DNA of 64,000 bases from JAXLSZ01 sp046330315. GTDB taxonomy: Bacteria > Actinomycetota > Thermoleophilia > Solirubrobacterales > 70-9. Shown in pieces: positions 46,725 through 55,768 of the stretch. Location of the stretch: positions 186,001 to 250,000 of the forward strand of contig JAXLSZ010000005.1 of the NCBI GenBank assembly GCA_046330315.1, given 5' to 3'. Each line of letters starts with the position of its first letter. Position 1 is the stretch's first letter. The notes under the pieces are model-generated. The model did no database searches, had not been told where the DNA came from, and saw only the letters and a program-made list of their open reading frames with translations. Position numbers and translations under genes: made by a program.

Positions 46725-46727
46725 CGG

Positions 46728-46740
46728 TAGGCTGGGGCGG
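46728..46740 (+). promoter_or_regulatory. -10 box of a leaderless transcript (enolase-superfamily gene)
   Basis: TAGGCT (46728-46733), 7 nt, GTG 46741. Hairpin copy C lies directly upstream. Confidence 0.5.
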
Positions 46741-47811
46741 GTGAGCGACTTCGAGCGCCTGGCGGGGCTTCCGATCGAGATCGAGGGCTGCGAGTTGGAG
46801 GGCCGCGACCGCGAGTTCCCCGGGGGGTTCACCCGACCCTCGACCGTGGTGCGCCTACGGGGCGGTGGCGCCGAGGGTGTCGGGGAGGACGTCGTCTACG
46901 ACGTGCTCGACCACATCGCCCACCGTGACGCGGCCCCCGTTCACGAGGTGACCTCGCCGCGGACGCTCGGCGAGGCCTGCGATCTGCTCGGCCGCCTCGA
47001 CCTCTTCGAGGACTCCCCTCCCGAGCGCGAGGCCTCGCGCAACTACCGCCGCTGGGCCTACGAGAGCGCCGCGCTGGACCTCGCCCTCCGCCAGGCGGGC
47101 CTCCCGCTGCACGAGGCGCTGGGCCGCGAGCCCCGGCCGCTGCGCTTCGTCTGCTCCACCCGGCTCACGTCCTTCGACGACGATGCGCCGTCCAGCACCG
47201 ACCCGGTCAGGCGGCGACTGGAGCACTACCCCAACCTCGAGTTCAAGCTCGACCCCGAGAACGACTGGAGCGCCGAGCTGATCGCCGAGCTGCGCGAGCT
47301 GGCGCCGGTGCGGGTGCTCGACCTCAAGGGCCACTACCGCGGCACCCCGGTGGACGTCGAGACCGACCCGGAGCTGTACCGATCCGTGGCCGATGCCTTC
47401 CCCGGGGCCTACCTGGAGGACCCTGACATCAACGGGGAGACCCGCCCGGTGCTCGAGCCCCGGATGGACAGGGTGACCTGGGATGCCCCCCTGCACTCGC
47501 TAGCCGACATCACCTCGCTGGAGGTGCAGCCGAAGGCGATCAACTCCAAGCCGTCGCGCTTCGGCTCCCTGCGCGAGCTTCTCGCCGTCTACGAGCACTG
47601 TTCGGCGAACGGGATCGCCGTCTACGGAGGCGGGCAGGGCGAGGTGGGCCCGGGGCGGGAGCAGATCCAGTACCTCGCGTCCCTCTACCACCCCGACACC
47701 CCGAACGACGTCGCGCCGTCCGGCTACAACGACCCGTCGGTGCCCGAGGGCATGCCGACGAGCCCGATGGACCCGGCTCCCTCGGCGACGGGCTTCCGCT
47801 GGGGCGAGTAG
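46741..47811 (+). CDS. enolase/mandelate racemase-superfamily protein
   Basis: 356 residues. N-terminal capping domain (1-120), then a barrel with FKLDPEND (second-strand lysine), LDLKGHYRG, YLEDPDI (metal acid) and PKAINSKPSRFG (sixth-strand lysine). The pattern recalls o-succinylbenzoate synthase and dipeptide epimerases, but the first barrel acid is replaced and the substrate is not clear. The extended C-terminus (SPMDPAPSATGFRWG) is unusual. GTG 46741 is chosen by the leaderless -10 spacing; longer frames run through low-complexity DNA. Followed 10 bp later by ferritin, with its own -10 overlapping the stop. Confidence 0.82.
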   Translation: MSDFERLAGLPIEIEGCELEGRDREFPGGFTRPSTVVRLRGGGAEGVGEDVVYDVLDHIAHRDAAPVHEVTSPRTLGEACDLLGRLDLFEDSPPEREASRNYRRWAYESAALDLALRQAGLPLHEALGREPRPLRFVCSTRLTSFDDDAPSSTDPVRRRLEHYPNLEFKLDPENDWSAELIAELRELAPVRVLDLKGHYRGTPVDVETDPELYRSVADAFPGAYLEDPDINGETRPVLEPRMDRVTWDAPLHSLADITSLEVQPKAINSKPSRFGSLRELLAVYEHCSANGIAVYGGGQGEVGPGREQIQYLASLYHPDTPNDVAPSGYNDPSVPEGMPTSPMDPAPSATGFRWGE

Positions 47812-47821
47812 GGTCCGGCCC
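47809..47821 (+). promoter_or_regulatory. -10 box of a leaderless transcript (ferritin)
   Basis: TAGGGT (47809-47814) overlaps the stop of the preceding gene; 7 nt later is ATG 47822. No ribosome binding site. Confidence 0.5.
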
Positions 47822-48355
47822 ATGGCAGATAGCAAGTTCATCGAGATGCTTCGCGAGCAGGTCGCGAACGAGTTCGCGGCCTCCCAGCAATACATCGCCG
47901 CCGCCGTCCACTACGACGCCGAGGCCCTCCCCCAGCTTGCCGCCTTCTTCTACCGGCAGGCGCTGGAGGAACGAAACCACGCGATGATGCTCGTCCAGTA
48001 CCTGCTCGACGACGACCACGACGTCGAGCTTCCCGGCATCGAGCGGCCCCGCTCGGACTTCGATGACACCGTCGCTCCGGTCAGCCTCGCACTCGAGCAG
48101 GAGAAGAGGGTCTCCGAGCAGATCGCGAACCTGGCGCGGCTGGCGCGCGAGGAAGGCGACTACCAGGGCGAGCAGTTCATGCAGTGGTTCATCAAGGAGC
48201 AGATCGAGGAGGTCTCCTCGATGTCGGCGCTGCTGAAGGTGGTCGAGCGGGCCGCCGGCAACCCGCTGATGGCCGAGGAGTACCTGGCCCGGGAGACGAT
48301 CGGCGACGCGGGCTCAGACCCCACCGCGCCGCCGGCGGCCGGGGGCGCGCTCTAG
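47822..48355 (+). CDS. ferritin (FtnA/BfrB type)
   Basis: 177 residues, four-helix bundle. Ferroxidase ligands at the positions of mycobacterial BfrB: Glu17, Glu50, His53, Glu94 and Glu130. No haem-ligand Met at the bacterioferritin position is evident, so this is non-haem ferritin. The C-terminal tail after residue 160 is short and Ala/Pro-rich, where BfrB has a longer extension. It stores iron and limits Fenton chemistry. Monocistronic by its own leaderless promoter. Confidence 0.94.
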   Translation: MADSKFIEMLREQVANEFAASQQYIAAAVHYDAEALPQLAAFFYRQALEERNHAMMLVQYLLDDDHDVELPGIERPRSDFDDTVAPVSLALEQEKRVSEQIANLARLAREEGDYQGEQFMQWFIKEQIEEVSSMSALLKVVERAAGNPLMAEEYLARETIGDAGSDPTAPPAAGGAL

Positions 48356-48437
48356 GCCCGGGCGAGCTCGGCGCCGCCCGCGCGAGTCCCGCGCCGGCCG
48401 TCCGGACGCGCGCCGGCACCGTCGGCCCTCCCGCCCC

Positions 48438-49265
48438 TCAGCCCGGCTTGGCGGCGGAGGCGATCCGCACCGAGGCCGGCACCGCCAGCGAGTTCCCCCG
48501 CCTCAGCTCCGCCTCGGCCCGGGCGGTGAACTCCTCCCGGATCCGCCGCTGGGCCTCCGCGTCGCGGGCGCGGATGCGGGACGCGGTCCTGACGCTGCCG
48601 GCGAGCAGCGCGGCCCAGAGAGCCTCGCCGCTGGCGACCGGCCACCCGATCTCGACGTGGCGCATCTCGAAGCCCCCGAGCCCCGCGCCGGCGAGCAGGG
48701 CCTCGGCCTCGGCGGCATCCGAGTAGCGGGTCGGGTCGGGGCCGCCGGCGGGGACCGGGTCGGGAACGCCGCCCCCGACCGCCTCGATGGACTCGGCGGC
48801 GATCCGGTAGATCGGGTTGCGCTCGTCCGGGTCCCAGACGCTGAACGCGAACCGCCCGCCGGGGCGCAGGAGACGGGCGAGGGCGGCCGCCGCCCGCGGC
48901 GGCGAGGGCAGGTGGTTGATCGCGAAGTTGGCCGCCACGACCTCGAAGCTCGCCTCGCCGAACGGCGGCTCCTCGGCGTCGGCCACCATGAACTCGATCC
49001 CCGGATTCTCCCTCGCGGCCAGGGAGACCATCCGCGCCGAGATGTCTATCCCGATCGGATCGGCTCCGCGCGCCAGTGCCTCGGCGGCGACGTAGCCCGG
49101 GCCGGCGGCCACGTCGAGCAGCCGGTCGCCCGCGCGCAGCGCCGCCGCGTCCAGCAGGGGGCCGGCAAGCCGCCGGGTGAGATCGCCGGTCAGCGACCCG
49201 TATGACTCCGCCCGCGCGTCCCATCCCTGGCGCTCGAAGCGCTTGAAGCGCTCGGGGCCGCTCAC
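48438..49265 (-). CDS. class I SAM-dependent methyltransferase
   Basis: 275 residues from GTG 49265. The AdoMet motif is LLDVAAGPGYVAAEAL; IDISARMV and VADAEEPPFGEASFEVV follow at the normal spacing (UbiE/Methyltransf_11 type). No transit or membrane segment. The substrate is unknown: ubiquinone/menaquinone-type and small-molecule methyltransferases share these motifs. It stands alone between ferritin (convergent) and a 15-bp inverted repeat. Confidence 0.85.
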   Translation of the reverse strand: MSGPERFKRFERQGWDARAESYGSLTGDLTRRLAGPLLDAAALRAGDRLLDVAAGPGYVAAEALARGADPIGIDISARMVSLAARENPGIEFMVADAEEPPFGEASFEVVAANFAINHLPSPPRAAAALARLLRPGGRFAFSVWDPDERNPIYRIAAESIEAVGGGVPDPVPAGGPDPTRYSDAAEAEALLAGAGLGGFEMRHVEIGWPVASGEALWAALLAGSVRTASRIRARDAEAQRRIREEFTARAEAELRRGNSLAVPASVRIASAAKPG

Positions 49266-49387
49266 CGCCGGGCCCTTCCCGGCGGCGAGCTCGTCGATGC
49301 TGGAGCGGGCGAACCCACGCTGGAGTCCTAGCAGGGCGCGCTGCCCGTGGCACCATCAAGCGCCGCCGGAACACCCCCAACCCCCGG

Positions 49388-49433
49388 CGAACGTCCCGGA
49401 GTGTTCGCTATGGGGGGTACTCCGGGACGTTCG
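49388..49433. repeat. perfect 15-bp inverted repeat
   Basis: CGAACGTCCCGGAGT (49388-49402) and ACTCCGGGACGTTCG (49419-49433) with a 16-nt loop. It lies 17 bp after the stop of the acyl-CoA dehydrogenase gene (minus strand) and could terminate it; there is no U-tract. Confidence 0.85.
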
Positions 49434-49450
49434 GTGAGGGTGGCGAGCGC

Positions 49451-50605
49451 TCAGCCGCCCATCGCCCGCGAGATGATCAGCCGCTGGATCTCGTTTGTGC
49501 CCTCATAGATCTGGGTGATCTTCGCGTCGCGCATCATCCGCTCGACCGGGTACTCGCTGACGTAGCCGTAGCCGCCGAGGACCTGGACCGCCTCGGTGGT
49601 CACCCACATCGCCGTGTCGGAGGCGATCAGCTTCGCCATCGAGGTCCACTTCGCGAGGTCGGGCTCACTGCGGTCCGCGGCGGAGGAGGCCCGGTAGAGG
49701 AGCTCGCGCGCCGCGGCCGTGCGCGCCTCCATCTCGGCGAGCTTGAAACCGATCGCCTGGTGCTGGTGGATCGGCTTGCCGAAGGTGACCCGCTCCTGCG
49801 CGTAGGAGTTGGCGTAGTCGGTGGCGCCCTGGGCGATCCCGACCGCCTGGGCCGCGGCGCCCAGCCGGGTGCGCTGCAGGACACCGAGGGCGACGCCGAG
49901 GCCCTTGCCGACTTCGCCGACCGCGTTCTCGGGGGGAACCCGGACATCCTCGAGCACCGGCGAGCCGGTCGGGGACCCCTTGATCCCCATCTTCTTCTCC
50001 AGCCCGCCGATCGAGAAGCCGGGGCGGTCCTTCTCGACCACGAAGGCGGTCGTGCGCCTGTTCTCGCGGTCGGTCGAGGCCATGACCACGTAGAAGTCGG
50101 CGATCCCCGCGTTGGTGATCCAGTTCTTGGTCCCGTTGATCACCCACTCGTCCCCGTCAAGGGTGGCCGTCGTGCGCATCGAGGCCGGGTCGGAGCCGGC
50201 CTCCGGCTCTGATAGCGCAAAGGCCGGCGACCACTCCCCGGACGCGCACTTGGGAAGGAACCGCTCCTTGAGCTCGTCGGAACCGAAGAGCTGGATCGGC
50301 AGGGTGCCGAGGTCCTGGACCATGAGGATCAGGGCGGAGGAGGCGCAGGCCTTGGCGATCTCCTCGATCGCGATGCTGAGCATCAGCGTCCCTGTCCCGG
50401 TTCCCCCGTACTGCTCGGGGAAGGGCAGGCCGAGGATGTCGTTCTCGGCCAGCAGCTCGCGGATGTCCCAGGGGTAGGAGCCGGTGGCGTCGATGTCGTG
50501 GGCCCGGGGCGCGATCCGCTCGGCGGCGATCTGGGCGATCGTCTCGCGGAAATCGAGAAACTCCTGGGGAATGGTGTAGGCGGTGGAGTCGGTTGCTGTG
50601 CTCAT
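49451..50605 (-). CDS. acyl-CoA dehydrogenase
   Basis: 384 residues, standard for short/medium-chain enzymes. FAD and substrate motifs: FALSEPEAGSDP, WITNAGIADFYVV; catalytic base Glu in QIYEGTNEIQRLII. It oxidises an acyl-CoA to the enoyl-CoA and passes electrons to ETF. The best match by motif is the butyryl/isobutyryl-CoA group. ATG 50605 chosen from the MSTATDSTAYTIPQEFLDF start; the longer frame is made of tandem repeats. No beta-oxidation partner is adjacent. It differs from the ACAD10-like gene at 1-345 in its C-terminal motif. Confidence 0.94.
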   Translation of the reverse strand: MSTATDSTAYTIPQEFLDFRETIAQIAAERIAPRAHDIDATGSYPWDIRELLAENDILGLPFPEQYGGTGTGTLMLSIAIEEIAKACASSALILMVQDLGTLPIQLFGSDELKERFLPKCASGEWSPAFALSEPEAGSDPASMRTTATLDGDEWVINGTKNWITNAGIADFYVVMASTDRENRRTTAFVVEKDRPGFSIGGLEKKMGIKGSPTGSPVLEDVRVPPENAVGEVGKGLGVALGVLQRTRLGAAAQAVGIAQGATDYANSYAQERVTFGKPIHQHQAIGFKLAEMEARTAAARELLYRASSAADRSEPDLAKWTSMAKLIASDTAMWVTTEAVQVLGGYGYVSEYPVERMMRDAKITQIYEGTNEIQRLIISRAMGG

Positions 50606-50703
50606 GGGCCGGCAGGCTACATTCACCGCCCGGCCGGGCACCGCCCGCCCCGCCCCGGAGGGCCGGGGGCGGCGGCGTGAGGTCCGGGAGGATCGCCGCG
50701 GGC

Positions 50704-50862
50704 GAGCGGGAGCGGCCGCGTGAGCAGCAAGGGAGAGTTGGCGGCGACCGGGACCGGCCGCGTGAGCAGCAAGGGAGAGTTGACGGCGAGCGGGAGCGGC
50801 CGCGTGGGCAGCAAGGGACGACGTCCCGGCAGTTGACGGCGAGCGGGAGCGGCCGCGTGAGC
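50704..50862. repeat. imperfect 42-bp tandem repeat
   Basis: CGGCCGCGTG recurs at 50713, 50755, 50797 and 50850 (spacing 42, 42, 53), within units starting GCGAGCGGGAGCGGCCGCGT. It occupies most of the 288-bp gap between the dehydrogenase start and the esterase stop. Nothing else is visible there. Confidence 0.88.
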
Positions 50863-50893
50863 TGACCGGGAACAACGTCGCCGGCGGTTAGCT

Positions 50894-51877
50894 CTAGGTC
50901 CCCGGCTGGCCGTGGGCGTGGGCGAGGTCGAGGAAGTCGTAGAAGAAGTAGTCGGTCTGGGAGACGATCTCGTCGTGGTAGGTGTTGTAGGGCACGTGGC
51001 CGGCACCGTCGAAGGTCTCCAGGTACGCGGCGACGCCGGCGTTGAGCATGGTCGCCGCGGTTGAGGCCGACCACTGGTAGGGGACGACAGTGTCAGCGGT
51101 GCCGTGGAAGAGGAGCCCGGGAGAGTCCCCGGCGTTGATCACCGAGCTCTCCGGGATTCCCCCCGAGAGCGACATGAAGCCGCCCACCTTCGACGGGTAG
51201 CCGGGATTGCCGCTGTCGCCGGGGTCCTCCGAGTTGAGCCCGACCAGGGTCGCGGTGACCGCCCCCGCCGACGTCCCGCCGATCCCGATCCGGGTCGGGT
51301 CCACCCCGTAGGTGGAGGCGTTCGCCCGCAGCCAGCGCACAGCCGCCTGGGCGTCGTGCTGGGCGGCGAGGGCGGCGACCGTGCACTCGGGAGTCACCCC
51401 CGAACCGCCGCACCCCGTCTCGGCGAGCAGCCTGTAGTTGATCGAGGCCGAGACGTACCCCAGCTTGGCGAAGGTCTTGGCGAGGTCGGTGACGTTGGAG
51501 GCCGACTTGTCGCCGCAGCAGAAGCCACCCCCGTGCACGAAGAGCATGGCCGGGCGCTGCGTCTCGGTGTCGCCCACCGGCCGGTAGAGGTCGAGCTTCA
51601 GCGCCACCGGGTTGCCCTGCAGGTCGGAAGCGCTGCCGTACTGGACGTCCGCGTTCTTCGTCACCGAGCTGAACACCTGGTCGCGGTAGCGGAGCGGCGA
51701 GGCGCCCTCCGGGCGGGGCACGGTGCAGCCGCTGAGCAGCGAGGCGACCACAAGCGCGACCGGCAGGCAGAGCAAGGCGAGGCGGCTCCCCCGCCACGCT
51801 TCCACTCCGGCCCGCCCCGGACCCCACCCGATCGTGCGCTCTCCCCGGCGGCCTGCTCCCTCCATCGAGGGAAACAT
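50894..51877 (-). CDS. lipoprotein alpha/beta-hydrolase (carboxylesterase/HSL-like)
   Basis: 327 residues from ATG 51877 (GTG 51805 is an alternative closer to the hydrophobic core). Signal with lipobox LLSGC. HGGGF oxyanion motif, GGTSAGA nucleophile elbow, Asp in HGTADTVVPY and His in DGAGHVPY complete a catalytic triad. Arylesterase/lipase-like hydrolases of this sort cut acyl esters at the cell surface. Several extra cysteines (FCCGD, TGCGGSG, PECT) may form disulphides. It ends a two-gene minus-strand unit with the secreted unknown gene 14 bp upstream. Confidence 0.86.
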   Translation of the reverse strand: MFPSMEGAGRRGERTIGWGPGRAGVEAWRGSRLALLCLPVALVVASLLSGCTVPRPEGASPLRYRDQVFSSVTKNADVQYGSASDLQGNPVALKLDLYRPVGDTETQRPAMLFVHGGGFCCGDKSASNVTDLAKTFAKLGYVSASINYRLLAETGCGGSGVTPECTVAALAAQHDAQAAVRWLRANASTYGVDPTRIGIGGTSAGAVTATLVGLNSEDPGDSGNPGYPSKVGGFMSLSGGIPESSVINAGDSPGLLFHGTADTVVPYQWSASTAATMLNAGVAAYLETFDGAGHVPYNTYHDEIVSQTDYFFYDFLDLAHAHGQPGT

Positions 51878-51890
51878 ACCGCCCGATCGC

Positions 51891-52673
51891 TCAGCCGCGC
51901 CGGAAGGAGACGAGCTCCAGCCGCTCGGGCGGCCCTTCGCCGCGAAGCTGACGCTCGGCGACCGTGCCGATTCCCCGCACGTAGAGCTTGGCATCGAGGA
52001 TTCCGGGCTCCAGCGGCGTCCACTCGACGGTGCGCATTGCCTTTCGTGTGGTGACGAAGGGGACGCTGACGCCAGCCGAGAGGTCGACGATCCTGAACCG
52101 GTCCTCGGCGTGGCCCTTGTAGAACTCCTGCTGGAAGCGCTGCCCGACCCTCGGGTGGGCCGGCATGAAGATCCCCGGCCGCGCTCCGTCGCGGCCCGCC
52201 TGGAAGGAGCCCTCGCGGCTGATCACGCGACCGCCGGGCGCGATCGTGGCGGTGTTCTCGCCGAAGTACCAGACGTTTCCCCTGCGGTCCTGCGTGTACC
52301 AGTCCAGGGTCCTCTCGGCCAGCCTGCCCTTCAGATAGAGCTTGTCGCTGATCACCGAATTGGTGACTCCCTGGATCCTCTTGGTCCGCCTGGTCACCCT
52401 GAGCACCTCGACGGCCGGCTTGCCGTCCTTCGAGCCCCGGTAGCGGTAGACCGAGCCGGGCTTCAGCGGGAACCACCGGTTCGTCACCCGACCGCCCCGA
52501 CGGAAGTCGGCGGGGTCGATGTGGCCGCTGCCGTGCCGTGGCAGGCCGTCCCGCTCGGCAGTCGCCATCGTGGCTGTGTCGGAGGACGCGATCGCCCCAC
52601 CGCCGGAGCCGTAGGCGATCAGGGCGAGGCAGGCCACCCCGCCCGCCAGGAGTGCTGATCTCTTCGAGAGCAT
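51891..52673 (-). CDS. secreted protein of unknown function, 260 aa
   Basis: Sec signal peptide 1-29 (ALLAGGVACLALIAYGSG). The mature part starts with an acidic/His segment and is beta-rich with repeated aromatic-Arg patterns (RWFPLKPGSVYRYRGSKDG; VWYFGENTATI; RQLRGEGPPERLELVSF). Related proteins occur in actinobacteria next to two-component systems. I do not recognise a domain. It is divergent from the OmpR-type pair at 52872 across a 200-bp gap that contains direct repeats, so it may be a target of that regulator. Co-transcribed with the esterase. Confidence 0.75.
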   Translation of the reverse strand: MLSKRSALLAGGVACLALIAYGSGGGAIASSDTATMATAERDGLPRHGSGHIDPADFRRGGRVTNRWFPLKPGSVYRYRGSKDGKPAVEVLRVTRRTKRIQGVTNSVISDKLYLKGRLAERTLDWYTQDRRGNVWYFGENTATIAPGGRVISREGSFQAGRDGARPGIFMPAHPRVGQRFQQEFYKGHAEDRFRIVDLSAGVSVPFVTTRKAMRTVEWTPLEPGILDAKLYVRGIGTVAERQLRGEGPPERLELVSFRRG

Positions 52674-52761
52674 TCGGTGCTCCTTTCGGGTGGTTTGCGG
52701 GACCGATCGCCCGGGTCCGCTCCAGGGTCGCCGGCAGCCGCTGAGAAGGGCCTGAGGATCT

Positions 52762-52779
52762 CTCTCATCCTCCTCTCAG
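52762..52779. promoter_or_regulatory. possible response-regulator binding direct repeat
   Basis: CTCTCAT (52762-52768) and CTCTCAG (52773-52779), 11 bp apart, with TCCTCAGG in the opposite orientation near 52751. Similar spaced repeats bind OmpR/MprA-type regulators. Located between the secreted-protein gene and the OmpR-like gene. Confidence 0.35.
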
Positions 52780-52871
52780 GGACCCCGCGGTACGGTCGCC
52801 CCCGGCCCGAGGCGCCGGGGGGCCGCCTTGCCTCTTCTCGGGCCGCGGCGGCCGTGCTTTGATGGAGCCCG

Positions 52872-53543
52872 ATGCGCCTGCTGATCGCCGAAGACGACCG
52901 CAAGCTGGCCGGCTCGCTGGCCAGGGGGCTGCGCGGCGAAGGGTACGCGGTTGACGTCGCCGCCGACGGCGAGGAGGCCCTCTTCAACGCCCGCGTCTAC
53001 GACTACGACGCGGTGATCCTCGACGTGATGCTGCCCGGCGCGGACGGGATCTCGGTATGCCGCGCCCTTCGGGAGGAGGAACGCTGGTTCCCGGTGCTGA
53101 TGCTGACCGCCAGGGACGGCGTCGACGATCGGATCCGCGGGCTCGACGTCGGGGCCGACGACTACCTGGTCAAGCCGTTCGACTTCGGGGAGCTCGTGGC
53201 GCGGCTGCGCGCGCTGCTGCGCCGGGGGGCGCCCGAGCGACCGGCCGTCCTGAGGCTGGGCGACCTCGAGGTGGACCCCGCCTCCCGGACGGTCAAGCGG
53301 GCCGGCACGCTGGTCGAGCTGACCGCCAGGGAGTACGCGTTGCTCGAGTTCCTGGCCCGCCGGGCCGGCGAGGTGGTCAGCCGCACCGAGATCCTCGAGC
53401 ACGTCTGGGACCGCAACTACGAGGGCTCGGGCAACGTGGTGGACGTCTATGTCGGCTACCTGCGGCGCAAGCTCGAGCAGCCGTTCGGAAGGCCGCTGAT
53501 CCGCACGGTTCGCGGCGCGGGATACGTCCTGGAACCGTCGTGA
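52872..53543 (+). CDS. OmpR-family response regulator
   Basis: 223 residues. Receiver 1-115: acidic pair near EDDRK, phospho-acceptor Asp in ILDVMLPG, Lys in LVKPFDF. Winged-helix DNA-binding domain from about 125 (LELTAREYALLEFLARRAG) ending RTVRGAGYVLEPS. The stop overlaps the GTG of the downstream kinase (GTGA). The pair likely senses an envelope signal and binds repeats in its own upstream region. Confidence 0.94.
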   Translation: MRLLIAEDDRKLAGSLARGLRGEGYAVDVAADGEEALFNARVYDYDAVILDVMLPGADGISVCRALREEERWFPVLMLTARDGVDDRIRGLDVGADDYLVKPFDFGELVARLRALLRRGAPERPAVLRLGDLEVDPASRTVKRAGTLVELTAREYALLEFLARRAGEVVSRTEILEHVWDRNYEGSGNVVDVYVGYLRRKLEQPFGRPLIRTVRGAGYVLEPS

Positions 53544-54955
53544 GGCGCCTGCCGATCCGGGTCAGGCTGACGGCCTGGTACGTGCTGGTGCTGGCCGGGG
53601 TCCTGGCTGCGCTGGTCGCCTTCGTGGTCACCCGGCTGCGCTCGGACCTGACCTCGGAGGTGGACCGCTCCCTGCGGTCGGCGGCGGAGCAGATAGCGAG
53701 GGGCTACCGGGCGGAGGGGGTCGCGGAGTTCTACGACGTCTCCCGGACCGTCCTGCCGGGGCCGCCGGAGGGCTCCGGCGCGCAGATCCTCCTGCCCTCG
53801 GGCCGGGTGCTGCTCGACTACGGCGGGGTGCCCGGGCGGGCGCCCCTGCCGGACGGCGAGCAGCTCGCCCGGGCGCTCGGCGGCGCGGCTCCGATCCTGA
53901 CGCGCTCGATCGGAGGCGAGCACCTGCGGGTGCTGACCGTGCCGGCCCCGCGGCGCTCGCGAACCGACGCGCTCGCGGTCGCCGAGCCGCTCGACGCGGT
54001 CGACGACGCGGTGGACCGGGCCCGGACGCTGCTCGTCCTCGGCGGCGCCGGCGCCCTGGTTCTGGTCGGGCTCGGCGGCTGGTGGATCGCCCGCAAGGCC
54101 CTGGCGCCGGTCGAGCGGATGACCACCAGAGCCGACCGGATCGGAATCGAGGACCTCTCCGAGCGGATCTCCGTCCCCCGCGCCGAGGACGAGGTGGGTC
54201 ACCTGGCGAGGACGCTCAACGCGATGCTCGGGAGGCTCCAGCGGGGTGTCGAGAGCCGCCAGCGGCTGGTCGCCGACGCCTCCCACGAGCTGCGGGCGCC
54301 GCTGGCCGCGATGCGATCGGAGATCGAGGTGAGCCTGCGGCGCGACCCGCACACCGGGGAGGGGCGGGCCGCGCTCGAGAGCGTCCTCGACGAGGTGATC
54401 GGGATGGCCGCCACGGTGGACAACCTGCTCACCCTGGCGCGTGTGGACGAGGGCCGGCTGGAGCTTCTGCGCTCTCGCCGCGACCTCCAGTCGATCGCCG
54501 AGGGCGTGGTGCGAAGCCGCCAGGGCGCCGCCCGCGCCGCGGGGGTCCCGCTCAGGGTGGACGGCGAACCGGCCGAGGCCGAGGTCGATCCCGAGCGGGT
54601 CGGGCAGGTGCTGGCGAACCTGCTCGACAACGCGATCCGCCACTCGCCGCGCGGAGCCGAGGTGCGGGTCAGGACCTGGGCCGGGAAGGGCCGGGTGGGA
54701 TTCACCGTCACCGACCGAGGCCCCGGGATCCCGGACACGGACCGCGAGCGGGTCTTCGGCCGGTTCTCCCGCGGGGACCGCGCCCGGGGCCGCGGCGGGG
54801 CCGGCCTGGGCCTCTCGATCTGCAGGGAGATCGTGGCCGCGCACGGAGGCGAGATCAGGATCGCCGATCCCGCCGAGGCCGGCGAGGCGCCCGGGGCCGG
54901 GGTCTCGCTGATCGTCTCGCTGCCCGCCGGGACCCGGGACGGGAGCGGCTCCTAG
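53540..54955 (+). CDS. membrane sensor histidine kinase (OmpR partner)
   Basis: 471 residues from GTG 53540. Two membrane helices (about 8-32 and 155-180) flank an extracytoplasmic domain of about 120 residues. HAMP 180-235; phospho-acceptor His in ADASHELRAPLAAM; N-box NLLDNAIRHSP; DRGPGIP; GGAGLGLSI. This is the MprB/PrrB-like layout with short periplasmic domain. The gene has no separate ribosome binding site and is coupled to the regulator. Its TAG shares CTAG with the IclR stop. Signal unknown. Confidence 0.94.
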   Translation: MRRLPIRVRLTAWYVLVLAGVLAALVAFVVTRLRSDLTSEVDRSLRSAAEQIARGYRAEGVAEFYDVSRTVLPGPPEGSGAQILLPSGRVLLDYGGVPGRAPLPDGEQLARALGGAAPILTRSIGGEHLRVLTVPAPRRSRTDALAVAEPLDAVDDAVDRARTLLVLGGAGALVLVGLGGWWIARKALAPVERMTTRADRIGIEDLSERISVPRAEDEVGHLARTLNAMLGRLQRGVESRQRLVADASHELRAPLAAMRSEIEVSLRRDPHTGEGRAALESVLDEVIGMAATVDNLLTLARVDEGRLELLRSRRDLQSIAEGVVRSRQGAARAAGVPLRVDGEPAEAEVDPERVGQVLANLLDNAIRHSPRGAEVRVRTWAGKGRVGFTVTDRGPGIPDTDRERVFGRFSRGDRARGRGGAGLGLSICREIVAAHGGEIRIADPAEAGEAPGAGVSLIVSLPAGTRDGSGS

Positions 54956-55734
54956 GCCCGCGAGCCGGCCAGCGTCCGGGACGCGGTGTCGGCGGCCCTG
55001 CGGACCGCGGTCGCGTAGCGCTCCTCGTTGCGACGGAAGCGGGCGGTGGGCGCGGGCACCGAGATCGCGGCGACGGGTTCCTCGTCGACGACGACGGCCG
55101 CGCCGACCGCGGAGATCCCCTCGGTGTGCTCCTCGCGGTCGAAGGCGACGCCGCTGTTCCGGACCTCCTCGAGCTCGGAGCGGAGGGCCTGGAGGTCGGT
55201 GATGGTGTTCGGCGTGAAAGCCCGCGGCCTGGGGGGAAGGAGGCCCGCGGCCGCTTCGGGGCCCAGCGCGGCGAGCACGGCCTTGCCGTTCGCCGTGCAG
55301 TGGAGCGGGAACTCGGCACCGGGCGCCGAGACGGCGCGCAGCCGGTGGGCCGCCGGCACCTGGTCCAGGAAGCGCATCCCCCGCCCCTCGAGCACCGAGA
55401 GGTCCACCGTTTCGTCGATCTCGGCGTTCAGGGAGCGCAACAGCGGCCCGAGCTCCTCGCCGAGCCCGCGCCGCGCTGCCGAACCGAGCTGCGCGAGGGC
55501 GCTGCCGAGCCTCACCTTGCCCCCGGAGGCCGGCGTCACCAGGCCCTCGGCCGCCATCGCCCCGACCAGCCTGTGGACGGTGGACTTGGGCAGCCCGACC
55601 GCCAGCGCGATCTCCCCGAGGCTGCGGCCGCCGGGCGCGTCCTCGAGGGCCCGCAGGACGCTTGCGGCACGCGCGATCGCCTGCACCCCGCCCGGCGCCG
55701 GCCCAGCATCCCCAATCGAATCGTTCTGCTTCAT
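54952..55734 (-). CDS. IclR-family transcriptional regulator
   Basis: 260 residues. Winged HTH about 14-75 (LGEIALAVGLPKSTVHRLVG), effector domain 85-255 with LHCTANGKAVLAAL and GISAVGAAVVV. The ATG is 35 bp from the start of the divergent oxidoreductase gene; the gap contains a palindrome CCGTCC-N9-GGACGG. It most likely represses both itself and the oxidase/PhlG genes and is relieved by an aromatic or keto-acid ligand. Ligand not known. Confidence 0.93.
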   Translation of the reverse strand: MKQNDSIGDAGPAPGGVQAIARAASVLRALEDAPGGRSLGEIALAVGLPKSTVHRLVGAMAAEGLVTPASGGKVRLGSALAQLGSAARRGLGEELGPLLRSLNAEIDETVDLSVLEGRGMRFLDQVPAAHRLRAVSAPGAEFPLHCTANGKAVLAALGPEAAAGLLPPRPRAFTPNTITDLQALRSELEEVRNSGVAFDREEHTEGISAVGAAVVVDEEPVAAISVPAPTARFRRNEERYATAVRRAADTASRTLAGSRA

Positions 55735-55742
55735 GGTACTCT

Positions 55743-55763
55743 CCGTCCTACTATATGGGACGG
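55743..55763. promoter_or_regulatory. divergent promoter/operator for IclR and FAD oxidase
   Basis: Inverted repeat CCGTCC (55743-55748) and GGACGG (55758-55763) around TACTATATG. The core contains TACTAT for the plus gene and TATAGT for the minus gene, so a bound dimer would block both directions. Confidence 0.6.
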
Positions 55764-55768
55764 TCAGT

